37,282 bases of DNA from an uncultured Bacteroides sp. GTDB lineage: Bacteria > Bacteroidota > Bacteroidia > Bacteroidales > Bacteroidaceae. The translations under genes and the position numbers were made by a program. Below, one piece after another: positions 1-7,196 of this stretch. The notes beneath the pieces were generated by a model, which worked only from the letters and a program-made list of their open reading frames with translations, was not told the origin of the DNA and searched no databases. Each line of letters opens with the position of its first letter. Positions within the stretch are counted from its first letter, which is position 1. The stretch covers positions 1 through 37,282 of the forward strand of contig CALUJC010000034.1 of assembly GCA_944320865.1 (NCBI GenBank), given 5' to 3'.

Positions 1-8
1 AGCAAAAT

Positions 9-33
9 CCTGAGCAACTTTTTGTTGCTCAGG
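9..33. terminator. Perfect 10-bp hairpin, possible terminator
   Basis: CCTGAGCAAC at 9-18 and its exact complement at 24-33 enclose a five-T loop. No T-tract follows on the + strand. On the - strand the stem is followed by ATTTTGCT. It may end transcription of a gene to the left of the window or be a processing hairpin before the phenylacetate-CoA ligase gene. The inverted repeat is seen directly; the terminator role is inferred. Confidence 0.45.
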
Positions 34-99
34 TACTTATAAAATAAGTTAAACTAAAATGCTGCGGAATTTAGGTACCATATAAAACAATAAGAAGAC

Positions 100-1398
100 A
101 TGATTTGGAACGAGAGCATTGAGTGCATAGACCGCGAAAGCCTCCGCAAGATACAAAGCATTCGCCTGAAGCGGACGGTGGAGCGTGTGTATCACAGCAC
201 TCCATTCTACCGCAAAAAAATGCAGGAACTGGGCATTACGCCCGATGACATCAACGACATCGCCGACATTGTGAAGCTGCCTTTCACCACGAAATATGAC
301 TTGCGCGACAATTATCCCTTCGGCTTGTGCGCAGTGCCTATGAGCCAGATTGTGCGCATACATGCTTCGTCGGGCACTACCGGAAAGCCCACTGTGGTAG
401 GTTATACGCGCAAGGACCTCTCTGTATGGGCCGAGTGCATTTCGCGTGCCTTTACCGCTTATGGGGCAGATAATACGGACATCTTCCAGGTGTCTTATGG
501 CTATGGCCTTTTTACCGGAGGGTTGGGTGCCCATGCCGGTGCAGAAAATATCGGTGCATCGGTTATCCCTATGTCCAGCGGAAACACCGAGAAGCAAATC
601 ACCTTGATGCACGACTTTGGTGCCACTATGCTATGCTGCACTCCTTCGTATGCCCTCTATCTGGCAGATGCCATCCGTGATTCAGGTCTCCCCCGCGAGG
701 AATTCAAGTTGAAAGGAGGGGCTTTTGGCGCTGAACCTTGGACGGAAAACATGCGCCGGGATATTGAGCAGAAGCTGGGTATCAAGGCTTACGACATTTA
801 CGGCTTGAGCGAGATTGCAGGCCCCGGAGTCGGCTATGAGTGCGAATGCCAGCATGGCACGCATCTTAACGAAGACCATTATTTCCCTGAAATCATCGAC
901 CCTAAGACTTTGGAGCCTCTGCCTGAAGGAGAGACCGGAGAACTGGTATTTACCCATCTCACCAAGGAGGGAATGCCCCTCTTGCGCTATCGCACCAAAG
1001 ACCTTACCGCCCTGCATTATGATAAATGTCCGTGCGGACGTACCTTGGTTCGTATGGACCGTATTTTGGGACGGAGTGACGATATGCTTATTATCCGTGG
1101 AGTCAATGTATTCCCCACGCAGATTGAATCCGTTATTTTGGAAATGCCTGAGTTTGAACCTCACTACCTCTTGCTTGTTGACCGTAAGAACAATACCGAT
1201 ACTATGCAGCTTCAGGTGGAGGTGCGTCCGGACTTCTACTCGGATGAAATCAATAAGATGCTTGCCATGAAGAAGAAACTTACCGCCCGCTTGCAAAGCG
1301 TATTGGGGCTCAGCGTGGACGTGCGTTTGGTAGAGCCACGTAGCATAGAGCGGAGTGTGGGGAAGGCAAAACGTGTGATTGATAACAGGAAACTGTAG
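100..1398 (+). CDS. paaK: Phenylacetate-CoA ligase (AMP-forming)
   Basis: This 432-residue protein of the adenylate-forming superfamily activates phenylacetate, or another aryl acetate, to its CoA thioester with ATP. The phosphate-binding loop SGTTGKP lies at residues 91-97, followed by DIYGLSEIAGPG, then GELVFTHLTKEG and the C-terminal hinge RILGRSDDMLIIRG. Length is normal for PaaK. The ATG at 100 follows an A-rich stretch (ataagaagac) typical of weak Bacteroides ribosome sites, and no clear promoter precedes it. A double-ACT gene follows after 55 bp. In Bacteroidales such pairs often sit beside indolepyruvate:ferredoxin oxidoreductase genes, so the upstream neighbour may be iorAB (inference). 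The likely role is aryl-acid interconversion linked to aromatic amino acids, because no ring-degradation genes are visible here. Confidence 0.93.
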   Translation: MIWNESIECIDRESLRKIQSIRLKRTVERVYHSTPFYRKKMQELGITPDDINDIADIVKLPFTTKYDLRDNYPFGLCAVPMSQIVRIHASSGTTGKPTVVGYTRKDLSVWAECISRAFTAYGADNTDIFQVSYGYGLFTGGLGAHAGAENIGASVIPMSSGNTEKQITLMHDFGATMLCCTPSYALYLADAIRDSGLPREEFKLKGGAFGAEPWTENMRRDIEQKLGIKAYDIYGLSEIAGPGVGYECECQHGTHLNEDHYFPEIIDPKTLEPLPEGETGELVFTHLTKEGMPLLRYRTKDLTALHYDKCPCGRTLVRMDRILGRSDDMLIIRGVNVFPTQIESVILEMPEFEPHYLLLVDRKNNTDTMQLQVEVRPDFYSDEINKMLAMKKKLTARLQSVLGLSVDVRLVEPRSIERSVGKAKRVIDNRKL

Positions 1399-1453
1399 TG
1401 TAAAAACTATGGCGTGAATGGGAATAAATTATTAATTTATAATAGAAAGTATA

Positions 1454-1879
1454 ATGGTAGCAAAACAACTCTCAATCTTCTTGGAAAATAAGTCCGGTCG
1501 CCTTACCGAAGTGACCGAGGCATTGGCGGCTGAGGGTATTAACCTGTCTGCCCTATGTATTGCTGAAAATGCAGATTTCGGCATCTTGCGTGGCATCGTT
1601 TCTGAACCCGATAAGGCCTACCAGGCATTAAAAGACCGACATTTTGCCGTTAATGTAACTGATGTGGTTGGTATCAGTTGCCCCAACATTCCCGGTTCGT
1701 TGACCAAGGTGTTGCGGTACTTGTCGGACGAAGGGGTATTTATCGAGTATATGTACTCTTTTGCCAATGGGGATACGGCCAATGTGATTATCCGTCCGAA
1801 CGATATGGAAAATTGCATTCGTGTACTCACGGAAAAGAAGATAGACCTGCTTGCGGCAAGCGATTTGTATAGGTTGTAA
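1454..1879 (+). CDS. Tandem ACT-domain protein
   Basis: The 141-residue protein consists of two ACT domains, roughly residues 4-70 and 72-139. Each opens with the usual beta strand and small-residue turn: LSIFLENKSGRLTEV in the first and ISCPNIPGSLTKV in the second. ACT domains bind amino acids and act as allosteric sensors. No catalytic domain is attached, so the protein is probably a free-standing sensor or regulator. It follows the aryl-CoA ligase gene in the same direction, as commonly seen in Bacteroidetes and other anaerobes. The ligand may be an aromatic amino acid (inference from context). The ATG at 1454 is preceded by the A-rich stretch aatagaaagtata. Confidence 0.88.
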   Translation: MVAKQLSIFLENKSGRLTEVTEALAAEGINLSALCIAENADFGILRGIVSEPDKAYQALKDRHFAVNVTDVVGISCPNIPGSLTKVLRYLSDEGVFIEYMYSFANGDTANVIIRPNDMENCIRVLTEKKIDLLAASDLYRL

Positions 1880-1890
1880 GAAAAATTAAG

Positions 1891-1920
1891 GTTCGCATCG
1901 TTGCTTAATTCGATGCGAAC
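1891..1920 (+). terminator. Perfect 10-bp palindrome, terminator or operator
   Basis: GTTCGCATCG at 1891-1900 is repeated in exact inverted form at 1911-1920 with a 10-nt spacer. It starts 11 bp after the ACT gene stop, so it may be the end of that transcript, but no T-run follows. The -33 element of the next promoter (TTG, 1901-1903) lies in the spacer, so it could instead be an operator. Confidence 0.55.
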
Positions 1921-1931
1921 CCCTATCTTTG
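1901..1931 (+). promoter_or_regulatory. Bacteroides-type promoter for bamD
   Basis: TTG at 1901-1903 and TATCTTTG at 1924-1931 are separated by 20 bp and match the Bacteroides sigma-ABfr consensus (TTG / TAnnTTTG). Transcription should start near 1939, leaving a leader of about 23 nt before the bamD ATG at 1962. Confidence 0.75.
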
Positions 1932-1961
1932 CACATTATTTGAGCAAACCGAGCCGAAGCA

Positions 1962-2765
1962 ATGAAAAAAAATATACTGGTAGCCGTGCTTTTCGCCTTG
2001 TCGCTTTCCGCGTGCGGGGAATACAACAAGTTGCTGAAAAGCACTGATTATGAATATAAATACGAAGCAGCTAAAGCCTTCTTTGCAAAGGGACAGTACA
2101 CTCGTGCCGCTACTTTGCTTAATGAATTGATTACCATTTTGAAGGGTACGGCCAACGCGGAAGAATCGCTTTACATGTTGGGCATGTGCTACTACAATCA
2201 AGAGGATTATCAGACGGCGGCTCAAACCTTCATCCAGTATTACAACGTTTATCCACGCGGCGTTTATGCAGAGCTGGCACGTTTTCATGCCGGTAAAGCT
2301 TTATATCTCGATACTCCGGAACCAAGACTCGACCAATCGGGCACGTATAGCGCCATTCAGCAATTGCAACTTTTCTTGGAGTACTTTCCCGAAAGCCCCC
2401 GTAAGGAAGAGGCACAGAACATGATATTCGCTTTGCAAGACAAGTTGGTAATGAAGGAATATCTTTCAGCCAGACTTTATTATAATTTGGGTAATTACTT
2501 AGGTAATAACTATCAGGCATGTGTAATTACGGCCCAAAATGCCTTACGGGATTATCCCTACACCAATCTTCGTGAAGATTTGTCTATCCTCATTTTGCGG
2601 GCAAAGTATGAGTTGGCTGTTTATAGTGTAGAAGACAGGAAAATGGAACGTTACCGTGAAGCGGTAGACGAATATTATGCTTTCAAGAATGAGTTTCCCG
2701 AAAGTAAATACCTTAAAGAGGCTGACCGTATTTTTGATGAAGCTCAAAAGGTATTGAAAGATTGA
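1962..2765 (+). CDS. bamD: Outer-membrane assembly lipoprotein BamD
   Basis: This is a 267-residue BamD (YfiO) homologue, a periplasmic-facing lipoprotein of the BAM complex that inserts beta-barrel proteins into the outer membrane. The N-terminus is a lipoprotein signal with lipobox LSAC and Cys18. The rest is helical with TPR-like repeats, for example YEAAKAFFAKGQYTRAATLL, then AEESLYMLGMCYYNQEDYQT, then YAELARFHAGKALY. The gene has its own good promoter. It is followed by the omega-subunit gene after 56 bp and by DUF4293, a common Bacteroidetes order. Essentiality is expected from the family and cannot be seen here. Confidence 0.93.
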   Translation: MKKNILVAVLFALSLSACGEYNKLLKSTDYEYKYEAAKAFFAKGQYTRAATLLNELITILKGTANAEESLYMLGMCYYNQEDYQTAAQTFIQYYNVYPRGVYAELARFHAGKALYLDTPEPRLDQSGTYSAIQQLQLFLEYFPESPRKEEAQNMIFALQDKLVMKEYLSARLYYNLGNYLGNNYQACVITAQNALRDYPYTNLREDLSILILRAKYELAVYSVEDRKMERYREAVDEYYAFKNEFPESKYLKEADRIFDEAQKVLKD

Positions 2766-2821
2766 GAGGACAAAGGGTAAAGAGAGAATAAACAGATATA
2801 AATTAACAAGAACATAAATTT

Positions 2822-3157
2822 ATGGATTACAGAAAAACTAATGCTCCGACCACTACCGTGACCCGCGATTTGATGGCCATGTGTGAAGATACGGGTAATA
2901 TTTATGAGACCGTGGCTATCATTGCTAAGCGTGCTAACCAAATTAGTGTGGAGTTGAAGAACGAACTTTCCAAGAAGTTGGCAGAGTTTGCTTCATACAA
3001 CGACAATTTGGAGGAAGTGTTTGAAAACCGCGAGCAAATTGAAATCTCCCGTTATTACGAGAAGTTGCCAAAGCCAACACTGATTGCGACTCAAGAGTAT
3101 GTAGAGGGCAAAATTTATTATCGTAATCCTGCCAAGGAAAAAGATAAATTGCAATAA
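2822..3157 (+). CDS. rpoZ: RNA polymerase omega subunit (Rpb6-like)
   Basis: The 111-residue protein resembles the Bacteroidetes form of RNA polymerase omega. After a short N-terminus come NIYETVAIIAKRANQISVEL, the conserved omega/Rpb6 core helix that in other bacteria reads like R..LV.VAAKRARQL. The C-terminal part (residues 70-111) is charged and includes a PKPTLIATQEYVEGKIYYRN segment that differs from the E. coli protein. Omega helps beta-prime folding and core assembly. The position between bamD and DUF4293 supports the call. No separate promoter is visible, so it is probably read from the bamD promoter. Confidence 0.85.
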   Translation: MDYRKTNAPTTTVTRDLMAMCEDTGNIYETVAIIAKRANQISVELKNELSKKLAEFASYNDNLEEVFENREQIEISRYYEKLPKPTLIATQEYVEGKIYYRNPAKEKDKLQ

Positions 3158-3184
3158 ACTTACAATATAGAGATACGAAAAGAT

Positions 3185-3640
3185 ATGATACAACGTATAC
3201 AATCTGTATATCTGTTTGTAGTCACCGTCTTATTGGTGCTTTCTATGTGTTTTCCCATAGGACACTTTATCGGAGCAGATGGCGTTACGGAGGTGTTTAA
3301 ACCTTTGGGCGTGGTGCTCGCTGATGGTTCAGTGACATCTACATGGGGATTGTTTTGCATATTGTTATTAAGTGCCGTGGTGGCTTTTTGCACCATATTT
3401 TTGTTCAGAAACCGTATGTTGCAAGTGCGTATGACTGTTTTTTCCAGTATTTTGCTGATAGGTTATTACGTGGCTTTCGTGGCTTTTCTGTTCGTTTTAA
3501 AGAAAGATTTAGGTAATGCCTCATTCCAAGTTGGGTGGGCGCTTTGCTTGCCGGCCATATCTATTATACTCAATTATTTGGCTTTTAGGGCTATTTATCG
3601 TGATGAGGTAATGGTGCGTGCAGCTGATCGTTTGCGTTGA
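3185..3640 (+). CDS. DUF4293 family membrane protein
   Basis: This 151-residue integral membrane protein has four predicted hydrophobic helices near residues 7-27, 54-74, 83-105 and 115-137. The start MIQRIQSVYL and the end FRAIYRDEVMVRAADRLR are typical of the DUF4293 family, which often follows the omega-subunit gene in Bacteroidetes. The function is unknown. The gap to rpoZ is 27 bp and a bidirectional terminator lies 30 bp after the stop, so this is the last gene of the bamD-rpoZ unit. Confidence 0.85.
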   Translation: MIQRIQSVYLFVVTVLLVLSMCFPIGHFIGADGVTEVFKPLGVVLADGSVTSTWGLFCILLLSAVVAFCTIFLFRNRMLQVRMTVFSSILLIGYYVAFVAFLFVLKKDLGNASFQVGWALCLPAISIILNYLAFRAIYRDEVMVRAADRLR

Positions 3641-3670
3641 GAACGGAATTATTACATTTTGGGGCAAAAT

Positions 3671-3701
3671 AAAAAAGAGGACTATAAATGTCCTCTTTTT
3701 T
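3671..3701. terminator. Bidirectional intrinsic terminator
   Basis: AAAAAAGAGGAC (3671-3682) and GTCCTCTTTTTT (3690-3701) form a perfect 12-bp stem with a 7-nt loop, giving a T-run on both strands. It can end both DUF4293 (+) and the convergent thioredoxin-like gene (-). The - gene's TAA (3700-3702) lies in the arm itself. Confidence 0.92.
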
Positions 3702-4638
3702 ATTTCCCAATCAAATAGTGTGCAATTTGTGATACACTTGCATCTTTAAGCAATACTGTTTTGTCCTTTCCCAGTAAGTATAGGGTAGGGATAGCTTTTA
3801 AGTCGTAAAGCCTTTGCTTGGTAAGCCTTTGCTTTGCATCGTAGGCATTTATCCATTCAGCAGGGAAAGCGTTCAGATATTTTTTCCATTCATTCAAGTT
3901 TTCATCGGGATAGAGACTGAGTATAGTCATTTGGCCGTTAGCCACCATTTGGGTAATGGTTGTGTTGTTTCGTAATTCGTTTAGTGTTTCCTCACAGGCA
4001 TGACATCCGGGATTATTGATGTAAAGTAGTATATAGGGCGCCTCTAAAGTGTAGAGAGTGCCTTGTTTCCCTGAAGCGAGTGTATAACTGAAGTCTGTCG
4101 CGGGTGTGCCTTGGCGGTTTCTTAATGCTAGTTCTAAGTGGTTTCTGGGGCGGATTTTTTCTGATTCGTCCAGTACATGCGAATTTAGTATAGCCTTTAG
4201 CGTGGGGATATACAATTCTTCGTTACGCATGGGTGAGTTTGGTTCATACAGATATTTCTCGGCAAGTTCCATGAGGTATAGGTAGCATTTTTTATGTTTG
4301 CCTTTGTCATTGAACATATTTGTCAATGAAGATTCTGCAGTGGAATAAGGCACAAGCTTCATCAGGTCGATATAGTTTACCCAAGCCTGTTCCACTATGT
4401 CAGGGTGGTGGATGTAATTTGTATCCGCAAAGTTTGTGTAATCCCAATAATGTTCCACTAAATAGCTTGCCCGCGCTTCCGGTTTGGTAAGTATGTTGGG
4501 GATGGTTGGTAGGACAAACGTGGATATTGTGTCTCTATGGCTTTGTACATCGGCTGCCTGTACTTTATGGTACTGGGTGTTTCCGCACGCGGAACAAAGG
4601 ACTACCAAAACTATGGGTAAGTAATTCTTATGGCTCAT
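3700..4638 (-). CDS. DUF5106-type thioredoxin-like lipoprotein
   Basis: This 312-residue lipoprotein has the signal ending LCSACGN with Cys18. The N-terminal half (about 35-170), with AWVNYIDLMKLVP and YEPNSPMRNEELYIP, resembles the DUF5106 domain found before thioredoxin folds in Bacteroidetes. The C-terminal half is thioredoxin/TlpA-like with a CHAC redox motif at Cys212-Cys215 (YINNPGCHACEE) and a cis-proline segment LKAIPTLYLLG. A role in periplasmic or outer-membrane-associated thiol-disulfide exchange is inferred from the CxxC fold, and the substrate is unknown. The gene is monocistronic and convergent with DUF4293. Its stop codon lies in the shared terminator stem. Confidence 0.85.
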   Translation of the reverse strand: MSHKNYLPIVLVVLCSACGNTQYHKVQAADVQSHRDTISTFVLPTIPNILTKPEARASYLVEHYWDYTNFADTNYIHHPDIVEQAWVNYIDLMKLVPYSTAESSLTNMFNDKGKHKKCYLYLMELAEKYLYEPNSPMRNEELYIPTLKAILNSHVLDESEKIRPRNHLELALRNRQGTPATDFSYTLASGKQGTLYTLEAPYILLYINNPGCHACEETLNELRNNTTITQMVANGQMTILSLYPDENLNEWKKYLNAFPAEWINAYDAKQRLTKQRLYDLKAIPTLYLLGKDKTVLLKDASVSQIAHYLIGK

Positions 4639-4667
4639 TGTGGTAAAAGTTCATTTTAATTTTAGGG

Positions 4668-4675
4668 CAAACATA
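4668..4675 (-). promoter_or_regulatory. -7 element for the thioredoxin-like gene
   Basis: The - strand reads TATGTTTG here, matching TAnnTTTG, 30 bp before the ATG at 4638. No TTG is found at the right distance for a -33 element, so only the -7 half is supported. Confidence 0.45.
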
Positions 4676-4696
4676 CAGATTTATTTCCTTTTTGCA

Positions 4697-4725
4697 TTGT
4701 TTTTGTGGATAAAAACTTATTTTTG
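4697..4725 (+). promoter_or_regulatory. Promoter for the metallo-hydrolase gene
   Basis: TTG at 4697-4699 and TATTTTTG at 4718-4725 are separated by 18 bp, close to the Bacteroides consensus. The start site would be near 4733, giving a leader of about 30 nt before the ATG at 4764. Confidence 0.55.
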
Positions 4726-4763
4726 TGGGAGATATTAAGAAAAGTCCATAAATAACAATCATC

Positions 4764-5615
4764 ATGAAACGTGTATTTTTTGTTGTGGCCATGGTTCTGT
4801 CATTGGCTGGATGCGGGCAAGCTTCGAAGGCTCCGCAAGTAAAAACTGATACGGGTGTTGAATCCACTTCCGCAGAAGTGAAAACCCTGCAGATGGAGGA
4901 TGGATTGAAGGTTACCTGGTTGCAGGATGTAGGCCGGAAGCAGGCAAGGAGTATCTTCGCCGATGCGAGTGATGCACTGGTGGACAGCTTGGGGCTGCAA
5001 GACGGCGTGCCTTCCACCATCAGCGCCTTCTTGGTGGAGAAAGACGGCGTGCAGATTCTTTTCGATGCAGGCCTGGGCAGGGGTAAAGGCCGGGTGCTGC
5101 CTTTGCTCGACTCACTGGGCGTCAAGACTTCTGAGATTGACTATTTGTATCTGACCCACCTGCATGGCGACCACATCGGCGGCATGATGGATGGCGATAA
5201 GGTGGAGTTTCCCAATGCCACGGTATGGGTTTCCAGGATGGAATACGAGGGCTGGATGGCCATGCCGGACGACCGGAAGGCACAGGTGGTGAAGACGTTT
5301 GACGCCTATAAGAAGCAGTTGCGGCAGTTTGAGTTTGGCGATGTGTTGCCCTGCGGGGTGCTTCCCATCAATGCCGTGGGGCATACGCCGGGACATACGG
5401 TTTACCAGCTGGGACAACTGCTGGTGATTGGTGACCTGATACACGGGGCCGCCCTGCAATTGGCCAACCCCGATATCTGCCCGTCGTTCGACATGGATAA
5501 GACAGCCTCGACGGCCTCGCGTAAGCGCATCCTGGCTTATGCCCGAGAGAACGAGCTGCTTATGGCCGGCATGCACCTGCCCGCCCCGGCCTTCCTGGAA
5601 CCCGAAGGAAGGTAG
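4764..5615 (+). CDS. Metallo-beta-lactamase-fold lipoprotein hydrolase
   Basis: This 283-residue MBL-fold enzyme carries a lipoprotein signal (LAGC, Cys17). The metal site is complete: THLHGDH at 131-137 (His132, His134, Asp136, His137), then VGHTPGHT with the next His (207 or 211), IGDLIHG with Asp224, and GMHLPAP with His271. The family includes glyoxalase II, quorum-quenching lactonases and arylsulfatases. The overall pattern (SAFLVEKDGVQILFDAGLG) resembles lactonase/YtnP-like members, so a small-ester or lactone substrate is possible but not shown. The lipid anchor places it at the cell envelope. It is single, with its own promoter, and converges on the TolC-like gene with a 31-bp gap that shows no strong terminator. 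Confidence 0.87.
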   Translation: MKRVFFVVAMVLSLAGCGQASKAPQVKTDTGVESTSAEVKTLQMEDGLKVTWLQDVGRKQARSIFADASDALVDSLGLQDGVPSTISAFLVEKDGVQILFDAGLGRGKGRVLPLLDSLGVKTSEIDYLYLTHLHGDHIGGMMDGDKVEFPNATVWVSRMEYEGWMAMPDDRKAQVVKTFDAYKKQLRQFEFGDVLPCGVLPINAVGHTPGHTVYQLGQLLVIGDLIHGAALQLANPDICPSFDMDKTASTASRKRILAYARENELLMAGMHLPAPAFLEPEGR

Positions 5616-5646
5616 GCGGGCAAGCCTTGCCAGCCGGAGGGCAGGC

Positions 5647-6951
5647 TCATTCCAGCCGGCCGGTGACGCGCAGGTATTCCGTCTCGTATATCTTATGTTG
5701 CGTCTGCGCGTCTATCAAGTGGCTTTGCGCCTGCTGCCATTGGGATTGTGCGTCGAGCAAGTCAGTCAGGGTGGCCATGCCGTTCAGATAGCGGCGGTGC
5801 TGGATGCTGAGATTCTCGTCCGCCTCGCGGGCTCCCAAGTCGGCGGTTTTTATCAGCAAGTAGCTGTCTTCCAAGTTTTGCGCGGCCTGCGTGGCTTCGA
5901 TGCTAAGCAGTCGCGTGTTCTTCTGCAGGTCCAAGCGGGCGTTTTCAGCGTCCAGCTTGGCCCTTTTTATTTTCTTTAGTCCGGCCCCCCAGCGCACCAG
6001 GGGGATGCTTACCGAGGCCATCACCATAGGCAGACCATCATTGAATTTCTGCGTGAAGGGCACGGCGTTTCCCTGCGCATCCTGGGTCATTCCTTTTAGT
6101 TTGACATTGCCATAATAGACATATCCGGCCGAGATGCCTACCGTAGGAAGTATGTCGGCGCGGGCCATCTTGACCTGTTGTTCGGCCGCCTCCACCTGCT
6201 TGTGTAGCAGCTGCACTTCGGGGCGCAGGGAGATGTCGGCATCGAGCGTGGCGGCGGGCGATACGCTGATTACGGTGTCCGTAGGCGCTATCTCCGTCTC
6301 CAGCGGGCAACCGAGGACATTGCACAAGGCCAGCCGGCAGAGGTTGGCCCCGTTTCTGGCCTTCTGCCACTGGTAGTGGATGTCGCTCCGCTTGGTGCGG
6401 ATACGCAGCAGGTCGTTGTCCGTGGCCATGCCGACGGCGCGGCTGGTCTCCACCTGGGCAAACAAGGTATCCATCTGCGCCTTGTAGGCGTCCAGCATGC
6501 GCACCTTCCATGTCACGGCGATGTAGTTCCAGTAGGCCTGGTCGGCATCGGCAATGACTTGCATCCTGGTCTTGCGGCGGTTTTCCTGCTGGCTCTCCCG
6601 GCCTATTTTAGCCAGGCGGTTGCCCGTGCGGATGCGGCCTCCGGTGTAGATGGGCTGCGTCAAGGCTATCCCAGCCATGTACATTCCGCGCATTTGCAGC
6701 TCCATTCCCATCATATCTATGTCGCCCACGTAAGCCCCCGTACCTGTGGCATCGAGTTGGGGCAGGTAGGCGGCAAAGGCAATGCTTTTGTCCATTTCCG
6801 CCTGGCGGACGGCGTTGTCCGCCCGCTTGAGGTCTTCGCTATGTTGCAGCGCCATCTCCCTGCAAGTCTGTTGGGAGAGGGCAAGGGGTTCCTGGGCATG
6901 GCTCGCTGTCAGGCCGAGGATAAGGGTGAAAGTAAAAAATATTCGTTTCAT
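5647..6951 (-). CDS. TolC-family outer-membrane efflux channel
   Basis: This 434-residue outer-membrane factor has a signal peptide ending about residue 19 (LTASHA, then QEPL). Two repeats of long coiled helices with barrel strands are seen: LALSQQTCREMALQHSEDLK at the N-terminus, KIGRESQQENRRKTRMQVIAD in the middle and LLDAQSQWQQAQSHLIDAQT near the end, the last a classical TolC-family signature. The open frame runs on upstream to 7617, but the start is set at 6951 because a proper signal peptide begins there. It is the third gene of the efflux operon, 245 bp after the RND gene, and that gap holds a 22-bp tandem array. It should form the exit duct for the pump. Confidence 0.92.
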   Translation of the reverse strand: MKRIFFTFTLILGLTASHAQEPLALSQQTCREMALQHSEDLKRADNAVRQAEMDKSIAFAAYLPQLDATGTGAYVGDIDMMGMELQMRGMYMAGIALTQPIYTGGRIRTGNRLAKIGRESQQENRRKTRMQVIADADQAYWNYIAVTWKVRMLDAYKAQMDTLFAQVETSRAVGMATDNDLLRIRTKRSDIHYQWQKARNGANLCRLALCNVLGCPLETEIAPTDTVISVSPAATLDADISLRPEVQLLHKQVEAAEQQVKMARADILPTVGISAGYVYYGNVKLKGMTQDAQGNAVPFTQKFNDGLPMVMASVSIPLVRWGAGLKKIKRAKLDAENARLDLQKNTRLLSIEATQAAQNLEDSYLLIKTADLGAREADENLSIQHRRYLNGMATLTDLLDAQSQWQQAQSHLIDAQTQHKIYETEYLRVTGRLE

Positions 6952-7034
6952 GACTGTTCTGTTGATGTATCCGGGATTAATAAATATGTTTACAAAAGAG
7001 GCATCGTTTCCCCTCTTGTCCCCGACGGGTTTCT

Positions 7035-7122
7035 CGTGGGGGACAAACGAGGCCTTCGTGGGGGACAAACGAGACCCTCGTGGGGGACAAACGAGACCCT
7101 CGTCGGGGACAAACGCCAAACC
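7035..7122 (-). repeat. 22-bp tandem array A, before the TolC-like gene
   Basis: Four units of exactly 22 bp run 7035-7056, 7057-7078, 7079-7100 and 7101-7122. On the + strand they share the core CGTGGGGGACAAACGAG; the last unit diverges (CGTCGGGGACAAACGCC). Units can form a weak CTCGT/ACGAG stem. An inverted copy of 12 nt of the last unit (TTGTCCCCGACG, 7016-7027) lies just outside. The array is in the 245-bp intercistronic gap between the RND and TolC-like genes. Function is unknown. Confidence 0.9.
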
Positions 7123-7196
7123 CCCGTCAGAAGTATCTGTGAGGCCGATTTTTCCTCCGATGAGGCCGAGTTGGGGATGTCTGACCATTTTTTCAC

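Noticed and set aside
5616-5646. Terminator between the MBL and TolC-like genes
   Set aside because: GGCAAG/CTTGCC has almost no loop and no T-run on either strand, so it is not supported as a terminator.
6990-7196. 68-residue open frame in array A
   Set aside because: The 22-bp repeat leaves all three frames partly open, and the predicted peptide is only repeat-encoded Pro/Arg/Ser runs with no independent support.
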